This document shows, piece by piece, positions 1 to 6,133 of a DNA stretch of 6,307 nucleotides (position 1 is its first letter; the number at the start of each line of letters is the position of its first letter). Location: NCBI GenBank assembly GCA_003519485.1, contig DOWQ01000485.1, positions 1 to 6,307 of the forward strand. Direction: 5' to 3'. Source of the stretch: Streptomyces sp. (GTDB taxonomy: Bacteria; Actinomycetota; Actinomycetes; Streptomycetales; Streptomycetaceae). The notes beneath the pieces are model-generated. The model searched no databases. It had not been told where the DNA came from and worked only from the letters and a program-made list of their open reading frames with translations. Made by a program: the position numbers and the translations under genes.

Positions 1-1
1 G

Positions 2-1123
2 CTCGCCCTCGGCGGGGTCGGCGCGCTCAGCGCCTGCGGCATCCCGCCCGCCGGCCGCCAGGAGAGCGCCGCTTCGCCCGCCGACGACCACTCCGACGAG
101 GAGAAGCGGGTCAACTGGTCCAACTGGACCGAGTACATCGACGTCGACGGCGACCGCCGGCCGACGCTGGAGCAGTTCCGGAAGCGGACCGGCATCAAGG
201 TCGCGTACACCGAGGACATCAACGACAACGTCGAGTTCTTCGGCAAGATCAAGCCGCAGCTCGCGGCGGGCCAGGAGACCGGCCGGGACCTGATCTGTGT
301 CACCGACTGGATGGCCGGCCGGATGATCCGGCTCGGCTGGATGCAGAAGCTCGACCAGAGCAACCTGCCCAATGCCTACGCCAATCTGTCAGCGGCGTTC
401 CGCAGCCCCGGCTGGGACCCCGTCCGCGCGCACTCCTACGCCTGGCAGGGCATTCCCGCCGTCGTCGCCTACAACATCAAGGCGACCGGCGGCCGCACGG
501 TCGACTCCGTCGAACAGCTCCTGGAGGACCCGAAGCTCAAGGGCCGGGTCGCCCTGCTCACGGAGATGCGCGACACCGTCGGCCTCACCCTCCTGGACAT
601 GGACTCGGACCCGGCCGACGTCACCGCCGACAGTTACGACGCGGCGATCGCCCGGATCCAGCGGGCCGTCGACAAGCGGCAGATCCGGCGCTTCACGGGC
701 AACGACTACATCGACGACCTGAGCAAGGGCGACATCGCCGCCTGCATGGCCTGGGCCGGGGACCTCGTCCAGCTCCAGAAGGACAACCCCGACGTCCGGT
801 TCGCCATCCCGGAGGCCGGCTACATGATGTCGTCGGACAACCTCATGGTCCCGAACAAGGCGCGGCACAAGACCAACGCCGAGAAGCTCATCAACTACTA
901 CTACGAGCCCGCGGTCGCCGCGCAGGTCGCCGCCTACATCGCCTACGTCAGCCCCGTCGACGGCATCGAGGCCGAGCTCGCGAAGATCGACAAGGACCTG
1001 GCGAAGAACCCCCTGATCATCCCCGATGCGGAGATGACGGAGAAGGCCGCCGAGTTCCGGCTGCTCTCCGACGAGGAGGAGACGGCCTTTGAAGAGAAGT
1101 TCGCCAAGCTCATCGGTGCCTGA
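2..1123 (+). CDS. potD: Polyamine-type ABC transporter substrate-binding lipoprotein, PotD family (5' partial)
   Basis: This is the extracytoplasmic solute receptor of a spermidine/putrescine-type ABC importer. The frame is open from base 2, so the true start lies before the window; 373 codons are visible. The first residues are the end of a signal peptide, with a lipobox LSAC whose Cys is visible residue 12 (bases 35-37). That predicts a lipid-anchored protein on the outer face of the membrane. The mature part starts with a polar, acidic linker, then NWTEYID (W42, Y45), which matches the first ligand-binding loop of E. coli PotD as I remember it. Other recognisable blocks are TDWM (101-104), LTEMRD (to D191), MAWAG (W251), SSDN (D279) and AYVSPV (Y315). 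The family fold is certain, but the ligand is not: several residues that contact polyamine in E. coli PotD look replaced. It is the first visible gene of the operon and lies 78 bases before potA. It ends with TGA. Confidence 0.93.
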   Translation, partial: LALGGVGALSACGIPPAGRQESAASPADDHSDEEKRVNWSNWTEYIDVDGDRRPTLEQFRKRTGIKVAYTEDINDNVEFFGKIKPQLAAGQETGRDLICVTDWMAGRMIRLGWMQKLDQSNLPNAYANLSAAFRSPGWDPVRAHSYAWQGIPAVVAYNIKATGGRTVDSVEQLLEDPKLKGRVALLTEMRDTVGLTLLDMDSDPADVTADSYDAAIARIQRAVDKRQIRRFTGNDYIDDLSKGDIAACMAWAGDLVQLQKDNPDVRFAIPEAGYMMSSDNLMVPNKARHKTNAEKLINYYYEPAVAAQVAAYIAYVSPVDGIEAELAKIDKDLAKNPLIIPDAEMTEKAAEFRLLSDEEETAFEEKFAKLIGA

Positions 1124-1201
1124 CGGCCAGTTCCGGCCGCCGCGCCGGTCCCCGTACCGGCTCCCTTTCCGCCCTTTGCCCCGTCCCTCATTCCGTCCCT
1201 C
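1124..1201 (+). promoter_or_regulatory. potD-potA intergenic spacer with two small hairpins and a pyrimidine-rich tract
   Basis: This is the only sizeable gap inside the transport operon. It holds two short inverted repeats: CGGCC (1124-1128) with GGCCG (1135-1139), and GCCGGT (1144-1149) with ACCGGC (1156-1161). A pyrimidine-rich stretch (1162-1201) runs up to the first ATG of potA. I see no run of T after either hairpin and no purine-rich ribosome binding site before potA. Binding-protein genes are often expressed more strongly than the other genes of the same importer. A partial stop or mRNA-stabilising structure here would fit that, but this is inference. The stems are only 5-6 bp, which is not striking at this GC content. 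Confidence 0.35.
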
Positions 1202-1203
1202 AT
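1181..1203 (+). repeat. Imperfect tandem repeat, 11 bp matching at 12-base spacing
   Basis: CCGTCCCTCAT occurs at 1181-1191 and again at 1193-1203, separated by one T. The second copy runs into the first ATG of potA (1202-1204). It is too short to call an operator with confidence. It may simply be a local duplication that created the upstream ATG. Confidence 0.5.
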
Positions 1204-2368
1204 GACGAACCGGATCACCATGACAGAGAGCACCGCCGGCGACGTCCGCCTCAGCGGAATCAGCAAGCGCTTCGCCGGCCACACCGCCGTCCACCCGCTC
1301 GATCTCACCGTCCCCGCCGGTTCCTTCTTCGCCCTGCTGGGCGCCTCCGGCTGCGGCAAGACCACCACCCTGCGGATGATCGCGGGACTGGAGGAGCCCA
1401 CCACCGGCACCGTCGAGCTGGGCGGCGAGGACATCACCGGTCTGCCGCCGCACAAGCGGCCGGTCAACACGGTCTTCCAGAACTACGCGCTCTTCCCGCA
1501 CCTGGACATCTACGAGAACGTCGCCTTCGGGCTGCGCCGCCGCGGCGTCAGGTCCGTGAAGAAGGACGTCGGCGAGATGCTCGACCTCGTCCAGCTCGGC
1601 GACTACGCCCGCCGCAAGCCGCACCAGCTCTCCGGCGGCCAGCAGCAGCGCGTCGCCGTCGCCCGCGCGCTCATCAACCGGCCGCGGGTCCTCCTCCTCG
1701 ACGAGCCGCTCGGCGCCCTCGACCTCAAGCTGCGCCGCCAGATGCAGCTGGAGCTCAAACGGATCCAGACCGAGGTCGGCATCACCTTCGTCCATGTCAC
1801 CCACGACCAGGAGGAGGCCATGACCATGGCCGACACGGTCGCGGTGATGAACGCGGGCCGCGTCGACCAGCTCGGCGTGCCCGCCGACCTCTACGAGAAC
1901 CCGGGCACCACCTTCACCGCCAACTTCCTCGGCACCTCCAACCTCATCGAGGCCGAGGTCACCGCGAAGGACGGCGAGGAGCTGCTGCTCGACGCCGGGG
2001 ACAGCAAGCTCCGGCTGCCCGCCGGACGCTGCTCCGCCCAGGCCGGCCCGGGCAGCGCGGTGCTCGCCGGCGTCCGGCCCGAGAAGGTGTCGCTCGCCCA
2101 CGCGGACGACGCGGACGCCATCGCCGGGGGCCGGAACCGGATACCCGGCCGGATATCCGGCGCGAGCTTCATCGGCGTCTCCACGCAGTACGTCGTCGAC
2201 TGCCCGGCCGCCGGGGCGCTCGCCGTCTACGAACAGAACATCGAGCGCGACAGCCGGCTCGTGCCCGGTGCCGAGGTCGTCCTGCACTGGAACCCGGCCC
2301 ACACCTTCGGCCTCGACGCCGCACAGCCCATCGACGCGGGAACCGGCCTGGACGAGGAGGGCGCGTGA
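1202..2368 (+). CDS. potA: Polyamine-type ABC transporter ATP-binding protein, PotA family
   Basis: This is the cytoplasmic ATPase that powers the importer. All ABC motifs are present, numbered from the ATG at 1202: Walker A GASGCGKT (47-54), Q-loop Gln93, signature LSGGQ (143-147), Walker B VLLLDE (163-168), D-loop GALD (171-174) and switch His201. The C-terminal third (about 230-388) is the regulatory TOBE-like domain of the PotA/MalK group, with GVRPEK and the segment ending VLHWNPAHTFGLD. At 388 residues it has normal family length. The start is uncertain. An in-frame ATG at 1220 would give a protein starting MTESTAG, closer to how I remember actinobacterial relatives starting, and neither ATG has a clear Shine-Dalgarno sequence. 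The ORF ends TGA, and the last G of its penultimate codon begins the GTG start of potB, so the two are probably translationally coupled. Confidence 0.95.
   Translation: MTNRITMTESTAGDVRLSGISKRFAGHTAVHPLDLTVPAGSFFALLGASGCGKTTTLRMIAGLEEPTTGTVELGGEDITGLPPHKRPVNTVFQNYALFPHLDIYENVAFGLRRRGVRSVKKDVGEMLDLVQLGDYARRKPHQLSGGQQQRVAVARALINRPRVLLLDEPLGALDLKLRRQMQLELKRIQTEVGITFVHVTHDQEEAMTMADTVAVMNAGRVDQLGVPADLYENPGTTFTANFLGTSNLIEAEVTAKDGEELLLDAGDSKLRLPAGRCSAQAGPGSAVLAGVRPEKVSLAHADDADAIAGGRNRIPGRISGASFIGVSTQYVVDCPAAGALAVYEQNIERDSRLVPGAEVVLHWNPAHTFGLDAAQPIDAGTGLDEEGA
2354..2360 (+). promoter_or_regulatory. Ribosome binding site of potB
   Basis: GAGGAGG lies 4 bases before the GTG at 2365. Together with the GTGA overlap with the potA stop, it supports the GTG as the potB start. 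Because it sits in the last codons of potA, ribosomes finishing potA would deliver directly to potB. Confidence 0.75.
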
Positions 2369-3306
2369 CGACCACCGAAGCGCCCCCCGCGTCCGCCCCC
2401 GCTCCGGCCCCCGCGCCGCCGCCCGCCGAGCGGAAGCCGTCCGTGCGCCGGCGGCTGGTCCCGTACTGGCTGCTGCTGCCGGGCGCCCTGTGGCTGCTGG
2501 TCTTCTTCGCGGCGCCGATGGTCTACCAGGCGTCGACGTCCGTACAGACCGGCTCGCTCGAAAAGGGCTTCGAGGTCACCTGGCACTTCGCGACCTACTG
2601 GGACGCGCTGACCGAGTACTACCCGCACTTCCTGCGCTCGGTCCTCTACGGCGCCGTCGCCACCCTGCTGTGCCTGCTGATCGGCTACCCGCTCGCGTAC
2701 ATGATCGCCTTCCGGGCGGGCCGCTGGCGGAACCTCGTGCTGATCCTCGTCATCGCGCCGTTCTTCACCAGCTTCCTGATCCGCACGCTGGCCTGGAAGA
2801 CGATCCTCGCCGACGCCGGCCCGGTCGTCGAGGCGCTGAACGCCCTGCACATCCTGGACGTCACCGCCACGCTCGGCCTCACCCTCGGCGAGCGGGTGCT
2901 GGCCACGCCGCTCGCGGTGATCTGCGGTCTCACCTACAACTTCCTGCCGTTCATGATCCTGCCGCTCTACGCCTCACTGGAGCGGATCGACGGGCGGCTG
3001 CACGAGGCGGCGGGCGACCTCTACGCCACCCCGGCCACCACCTTCCGCAAGGTGACCTTCCCGCTGTCGATGCCCGGCGTCGTGGCCGGCACGCTCCTCA
3101 CCTTCATCCCCGCGACCGGCGACTACATCAACGCCGAACTCCTGGGCTCCACCAGCGGGAAGATGGTCGGCAACGTCATCCAGTCGCAGTTCCTGCGGGT
3201 GCTGGACTACCCGACGGCGGCTGCCCTCTCCTTCATCCTCATGGCGGCCATCCTCGTGATCGTCGGCGTCTACATCCGCAAGTCCGGGACCGAGGAGGTC
3301 GTCTGA
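2365..3306 (+). CDS. potB: Polyamine-type ABC transporter permease, PotB family
   Basis: This is one of the two membrane subunits that form the translocation pore with PotC. It has 313 residues and starts at a GTG overlapping the potA stop by 4 bases. The cytoplasmic N-terminus carries a Pro/Ala-rich tail (about residues 6-21) and then a basic patch (RKPSVRRR). About six hydrophobic segments follow, near 34-54, 93-115, 123-144, 178-206, 236-254 and 285-306. The cytoplasmic coupling loop has the EAA motif of binding-protein-dependent permeases: EAAGDLYATP from residue 214, with the conserved Gly at 217 and FPLSMPGV downstream. This loop docks on the ATPase. Its neighbours on both sides are the matching transporter parts. 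The Pro/Ala tail is the only unusual element and is probably an unstructured lead. PotB can be told from PotC by gene order and by its longer N-terminus. Confidence 0.93.
   Translation: MTTTEAPPASAPAPAPAPPPAERKPSVRRRLVPYWLLLPGALWLLVFFAAPMVYQASTSVQTGSLEKGFEVTWHFATYWDALTEYYPHFLRSVLYGAVATLLCLLIGYPLAYMIAFRAGRWRNLVLILVIAPFFTSFLIRTLAWKTILADAGPVVEALNALHILDVTATLGLTLGERVLATPLAVICGLTYNFLPFMILPLYASLERIDGRLHEAAGDLYATPATTFRKVTFPLSMPGVVAGTLLTFIPATGDYINAELLGSTSGKMVGNVIQSQFLRVLDYPTAAALSFILMAAILVIVGVYIRKSGTEEVV
3292..3298 (+). promoter_or_regulatory. Ribosome binding site of potC
   Basis: GAGGAGG lies 7 bases before the ATG at 3306, inside the last codons of potB. It supports that start over upstream in-frame alternatives, since the same frame is open far back into potB and potA. 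Confidence 0.8.
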
Positions 3307-4103
3307 TGGCCGCGATTCTGCGCCTGCTGCGGCGGAACCTGGTGGTGATCGCGGGGGTGCTCGCGCTCGGCTACCTGATCCTGCCCAACCTCATCGTGCT
3401 GGTCTTCTCCTTCAACAAGCCCAGTGGCAAGTACAACTACGAGTGGCAGCGGTTCTCCACCGACGCCTGGACCGACCCCTGCGGCGCCCCCGGCATCTGC
3501 GACTCGCTCGGCCTCAGCCTGCAGATCGCCGGTTGGGCGACGCTCGGCGCGACCGTCCTCGGCACGATGATCGCCTTCGCGCTCGCCCGCTACCGGTTCC
3601 GCGCGCGGTCCACCGTGAACACGCTGATCTTCCTGCCGATGGCGATGCCCGAGGTCGTCATGGGCGCCTCGCTCGGCACGCTGTTCCTCAACATGCGCAT
3701 CGAGTTCGGCTTCTGGACGATCCTCATCGCCCACCTGATGTTCTGCCTGAGCTTCGTCGTCGTCGCCGTCAAGGCCCGGGTGATGAGCATGGACCCGCGG
3801 CTGGAGGAGGCGGCCCGCGACCTCTACGCCGCGCCGCTCCAGACCTTCCTGCGCGTCACCCTGCCGATCGCGGCGCCGGGCATCGCCGCGGGGGCGCTGC
3901 TCTCCTTCGCCCTCTCCTTCGACGACTTCATCATCACCAACTTCAACTCGGGCGCGACCGTGACCTTCCCCATGTTCGTCTGGGGCTCGGCACAGCGCGG
4001 CACGCCCGTCCAGGTCAATGTCATCGGAACGGCGATGTTCGCCGCCGCCGTGCTGTGCGTGCTCGCCGGCCAACTGGCCGGCCGCAGCCGCCGGAGGAGC
4101 TGA
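3306..4103 (+). CDS. potC: Polyamine-type ABC transporter permease, PotC family
   Basis: This is the second pore subunit, 265 residues long. It starts at an ATG that shares its A with the potB stop (TGATG). Hydrophobic segments lie near residues 11-36, 70-94, 104-130, 136-157, 190-212 and 237-258. The EAA loop reads EEAARDLYAAPLQTF from residue 167, followed by VTLPIAAPGI, with Asp172 in the place of the usual Gly. The segment SFALSFDDFIITNF (about 200-213) is typical of PotC-type permeases. The first extracytoplasmic loop contains two cysteines, Cys59 and Cys65, in DPCGAPGICDS. They could form a disulfide outside the membrane. I remember similar pairs in Streptomyces relatives but not in E. 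coli PotC. The protein ends in a basic tail (GRSRRRS), consistent with a cytoplasmic C-terminus. Confidence 0.94.
   Translation: MAAILRLLRRNLVVIAGVLALGYLILPNLIVLVFSFNKPSGKYNYEWQRFSTDAWTDPCGAPGICDSLGLSLQIAGWATLGATVLGTMIAFALARYRFRARSTVNTLIFLPMAMPEVVMGASLGTLFLNMRIEFGFWTILIAHLMFCLSFVVVAVKARVMSMDPRLEEAARDLYAAPLQTFLRVTLPIAAPGIAAGALLSFALSFDDFIITNFNSGATVTFPMFVWGSAQRGTPVQVNVIGTAMFAAAVLCVLAGQLAGRSRRRS
4093..4099 (+). promoter_or_regulatory. Ribosome binding site of the FAD oxidase gene
   Basis: GGAGGAG lies 10 bases before the ATG at 4110 and 25 bases before the next in-frame ATG at 4125. It therefore favours 4110 as the start. It overlaps the final codons of potC. Confidence 0.7.
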
Positions 4104-4109
4104 GAAACC

Positions 4110-5519
4110 ATGGCACCCGCAGCCATGTCCGCCGTGCAGTCGCTCAAGGACGCCCGGCCCGCCCCGTACTGGCTCGACGATCCCGGCCGCCCCGGCGCCC
4201 GGCCCGCCCTGGCCGGCGACGAGCACTGCGACCTGCTCGTCGTCGGCGGCGGCTACACCGGCCTGTGGACCGCGCTGCTGGCCAAGGAGCGCGACCCCGG
4301 CCGCGACGTGGTGCTCATCGAGGCCCGGGAGACGGGATGGGCCGCGTCCGGCCGGAACGGAGGCTTCTGCGCGGCCTCCCTCACCCACGGCTTCGCCAAC
4401 GGCCTGGCCCGCTGGCCGGACGAGCTGTCCCGGCTCGAAGAGCTGGGCCGCCGCAACCTCGACGAGATCGAGGAGTCCGTCGCCCGTTACGGAATCGACT
4501 GCGACTTCGAACGCACGGGCGAGATCGACGTCGCGACCGAGCCGCACCAGATCGCCGAGCTGCGGAGCGCGTCCGAGGCGGCCGCGGCGCTCGGCTACGA
4601 ACTGCCGTTCCTCGACGGCGACCAGGTGCGTGCCGAGGTCGACTCGCCGACCTTCCTCGCCGGCGTCGCGGACCCCGGCGGGGTCGCCATGCTCAACCCG
4701 GCCCGGCTCGCCTGGGGCCTCAAGCGCGCCTGCCTGGAGGCGGGCGTACGGATCCACGAGCACACCAGCGCCGAGGAGCTGTCCTCCCGCGGCCCGGGCG
4801 TCGCCGTCCGCACCCCGTACGGCCGGGTCTTCGCGCGGCACGTCGCGCTCGGCACCAACGCCTTCCCCTCGCTGGTGCGGCGGGTCCGGCCGTACATCGT
4901 CCCGGTCTACGACTACGCGCTGATGACCGAGCCGCTCGGCGCGGAGCAGCTCGCCGCCATCGGCTGGCGGAACCGCCAGGGGCTCAGCGACAGCGCCAAC
5001 CACTTCCACTACTTCCGGCTCACCGCCGACAACCGCATCCTGTGGGGCGGCTACGACATCGTCTACCACTACGGCAGCCGGATCGCCCGGGACTTCCACC
5101 AGCGGCCGGAGACCTACCGCACCCTCGCCGAGCACTTCTTCCGCTGCTTCCCGCAGCTGGAGGGGGTGCGCTTCAGCCACACCTGGGGCGGTCTGATCGA
5201 CACCTGCTCGCGCTTCTCGCCCTTCTTCGGCACCGCGCACCGGGGCCGGGTGGGCTACACCGCCGGCTACACCGGGCTCGGGGTCGGCGCGAGCCGGTTC
5301 GGCGCGCAGGTGATGCTCGACCTGCTCGGCGGCGAGCGCACGGAACGCACGGGCCTGGAGATGGTGCGGACCAAGCCGCTGCCGTTCCCGCCCGAACCGG
5401 TGCGCTGGGCCGGCATCGGCATCACCCAGTGGTCCCTCGCCCGTGCCGACGCGGCCGGCGGCCGGCGGAACCTCTGGCTGCGCGGGATGGACCGGATCGG
5501 TCTCGGCTTCGACTCCTAG
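4110..5519 (+). CDS. FAD-dependent amine oxidase, gamma-glutamylputrescine oxidase (PuuB)-like, DAO fold
   Basis: This 469-residue flavoprotein starts 6 bases after potC. The N-terminal Rossmann motif is VVGGGYTGLWTA (GGGYTG 46-51), with the ribose-binding acidic residue Glu71 at the end of the second strand. SGRNGG (80-85) follows, as in the DAO/PuuB group. Blocks I recognise from E. coli PuuB include YGIDCDF (127-133), YFRLTADNR (301-309), CFPQLEGV, and the C-terminal flavin-contacting AGYTGLGVG (385-393). PuuB oxidises gamma-glutamylputrescine to the aldehyde, releasing ammonia and hydrogen peroxide. In Streptomyces, gamma-glutamylation of polyamines by GlnA-like enzymes is known, so that reaction is plausible here. 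The exact substrate remains inferred. The protein is about 40 residues longer than E. coli PuuB, with extra sequence at both ends (an N-terminal PYWLDDP region and a C-terminal tail after about 430). No signal peptide is visible, so it acts in the cytoplasm on imported amine. It ends with TAG, whereas the other genes end with TGA. Confidence 0.88.
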   Translation: MAPAAMSAVQSLKDARPAPYWLDDPGRPGARPALAGDEHCDLLVVGGGYTGLWTALLAKERDPGRDVVLIEARETGWAASGRNGGFCAASLTHGFANGLARWPDELSRLEELGRRNLDEIEESVARYGIDCDFERTGEIDVATEPHQIAELRSASEAAAALGYELPFLDGDQVRAEVDSPTFLAGVADPGGVAMLNPARLAWGLKRACLEAGVRIHEHTSAEELSSRGPGVAVRTPYGRVFARHVALGTNAFPSLVRRVRPYIVPVYDYALMTEPLGAEQLAAIGWRNRQGLSDSANHFHYFRLTADNRILWGGYDIVYHYGSRIARDFHQRPETYRTLAEHFFRCFPQLEGVRFSHTWGGLIDTCSRFSPFFGTAHRGRVGYTAGYTGLGVGASRFGAQVMLDLLGGERTERTGLEMVRTKPLPFPPEPVRWAGIGITQWSLARADAAGGRRNLWLRGMDRIGLGFDS

Positions 5520-5674
5520 GCGGACCGCCACCGTCCGGGGCGCCGCGCCGAGGTATTTCACCCGGGTGTGGCCCGGTTGCGTACGATCCGCTTCGGAACC
5601 GGTGTAACGATTTCCGCCTCCGGGCCTCTCCTCTACCGACATGCCAACGCATTCGGTACCAAGGAGGACCCGGT
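5520..5674 (+). promoter_or_regulatory. Candidate promoter and leader of the 152-residue unknown gene
   Basis: This 155-base gap separates the operon from the next gene. A plausible housekeeping-type promoter is TTCACC (5557-5562, 4 of 6 to TTGACA), a 19-base spacer and TACGAT (5582-5587). Transcription would then start near 5594, leaving an untranslated leader of about 80 bases. An inverted repeat CCGGG/CCCGG (5562-5566, 5572-5576) lies in the spacer. A second, CGGAA/TTCCG (5594-5598, 5612-5616), lies near the predicted start and contains GGAACC, which resembles the -35 of some ECF sigma promoters, though I see no convincing partner -10. After the oxidase stop there is only a 5-bp stem (5521-5525 with 5533-5537), too weak to call a terminator, so read-through is possible. 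Confidence 0.3.
5661..5667 (+). promoter_or_regulatory. Ribosome binding site of the unknown gene
   Basis: AAGGAGG lies 7 bases before the ATG at 5675, an almost ideal Shine-Dalgarno sequence at ideal spacing. It fixes the start even though the same frame is open far upstream into potC. Confidence 0.85.
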
Positions 5675-6133
5675 ATGAACAGCACGGGGGCGGACGGCGC
5701 GGTCGATTGGCTCGTCTCGGTGGCACCCGATCCGGGGGCCTGCCGCCGGGAATGGGAGCGCAGCCCGCTGGGCGTGGTGCTGCTCCCGGCCGGCAGCCGG
5801 TGGGACGTGCTGATCCTGCCGGGGGAGCTCGGCGTCCTGACCCTCGAGGTGCTCAGCCGCCGGATCGACCGGCCCGGCCCGGTGCTCGCCGACTTCGGCG
5901 AGGAGCGGACCGGCTTCTTCGTGCCGCCGGGCACCGCCTGCCGCTGGGCCGGTACGGGGGTGCGCGCCGCCGGCCGGGGCACCTGGATCGTGGTGCCCTA
6001 TCCGGGGCGCGCGACCGGCGGAGTGCGCTGGCTCGTACCGCCGGACGGCAGCGGCACGCTCAACGACCCGGTGCTGCTGGAGCTGGCCCTGCACGAGGCC
6101 GCCGCCGACATCGCCCGCCGAGAGGTCCGCTGA
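5675..6133 (+). CDS. Conserved-looking actinobacterial protein of unknown function
   Basis: This encodes 152 residues with no signal peptide or membrane segment, so the product is probably cytoplasmic. I cannot assign a function. Blocks likely to be conserved are SRWDVLILPGELG (41-53), GPVLADFG (68-75), TGFFVPPG (79-86), GRGTWIVVPYPGR (100-112) and RWLVPPDGSGTL (118-129). A helical, Glu-rich C-terminus ends in ALHEAAADIARREVR. I recall similar short Streptomyces proteins annotated as hypothetical. The pattern of beta strands with GFFVPPG and VPPDG loosely recalls the N-terminal region of bifunctional primase/polymerase-like proteins, but I see no catalytic acidic pair, so I do not assign that activity. 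Five Trp residues (12, 27, 43, 91, 104) precede the one at 119. It probably has its own promoter and is not obviously tied to polyamine use. Its last 74 bases overlap a convergent gene. Confidence 0.82.
   Translation: MNSTGADGAVDWLVSVAPDPGACRREWERSPLGVVLLPAGSRWDVLILPGELGVLTLEVLSRRIDRPGPVLADFGEERTGFFVPPGTACRWAGTGVRAAGRGTWIVVPYPGRATGGVRWLVPPDGSGTLNDPVLLELALHEAAADIARREVR

Noticed and set aside
2149..2160. Perfect 12-base palindrome CCGGATATCCGG inside potA
   Set aside because: It encodes part of an ordinary PotA segment (GRISG), is not near a promoter or gene end, and is readily produced by GC-rich codon choice.
389..2302. Long minus-strand open frame (637 codons) opposite potD and potA
   Set aside because: Its translation is low-complexity Arg/Gly/Val/Asp-rich sequence without domain motifs. 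It is the usual antisense shadow of GC-rich genes whose third positions are G or C.
5521..5549. Possible rho-independent terminator after the oxidase gene
   Set aside because: The stems (CGGAC/GTCCG and GGCG/CGCC) are only 4-5 bp and no T-run follows, so I would not call a terminator.
3270..5726. Very long minus-strand open frame (818 codons) opposite potC and the oxidase
   Set aside because: The plus strand carries unmistakable PotC and DAO-family motifs here, and the antisense product is repetitive and resembles no protein family.
3443..6133. Reading the unknown gene as the end of an 896-residue protein, since its frame is open back to 3443
   Set aside because: The upstream part is Arg/Pro/Ala-rich shadow of potC and the oxidase. 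Protein-like sequence begins only at 5675, just after an ideal ribosome binding site.
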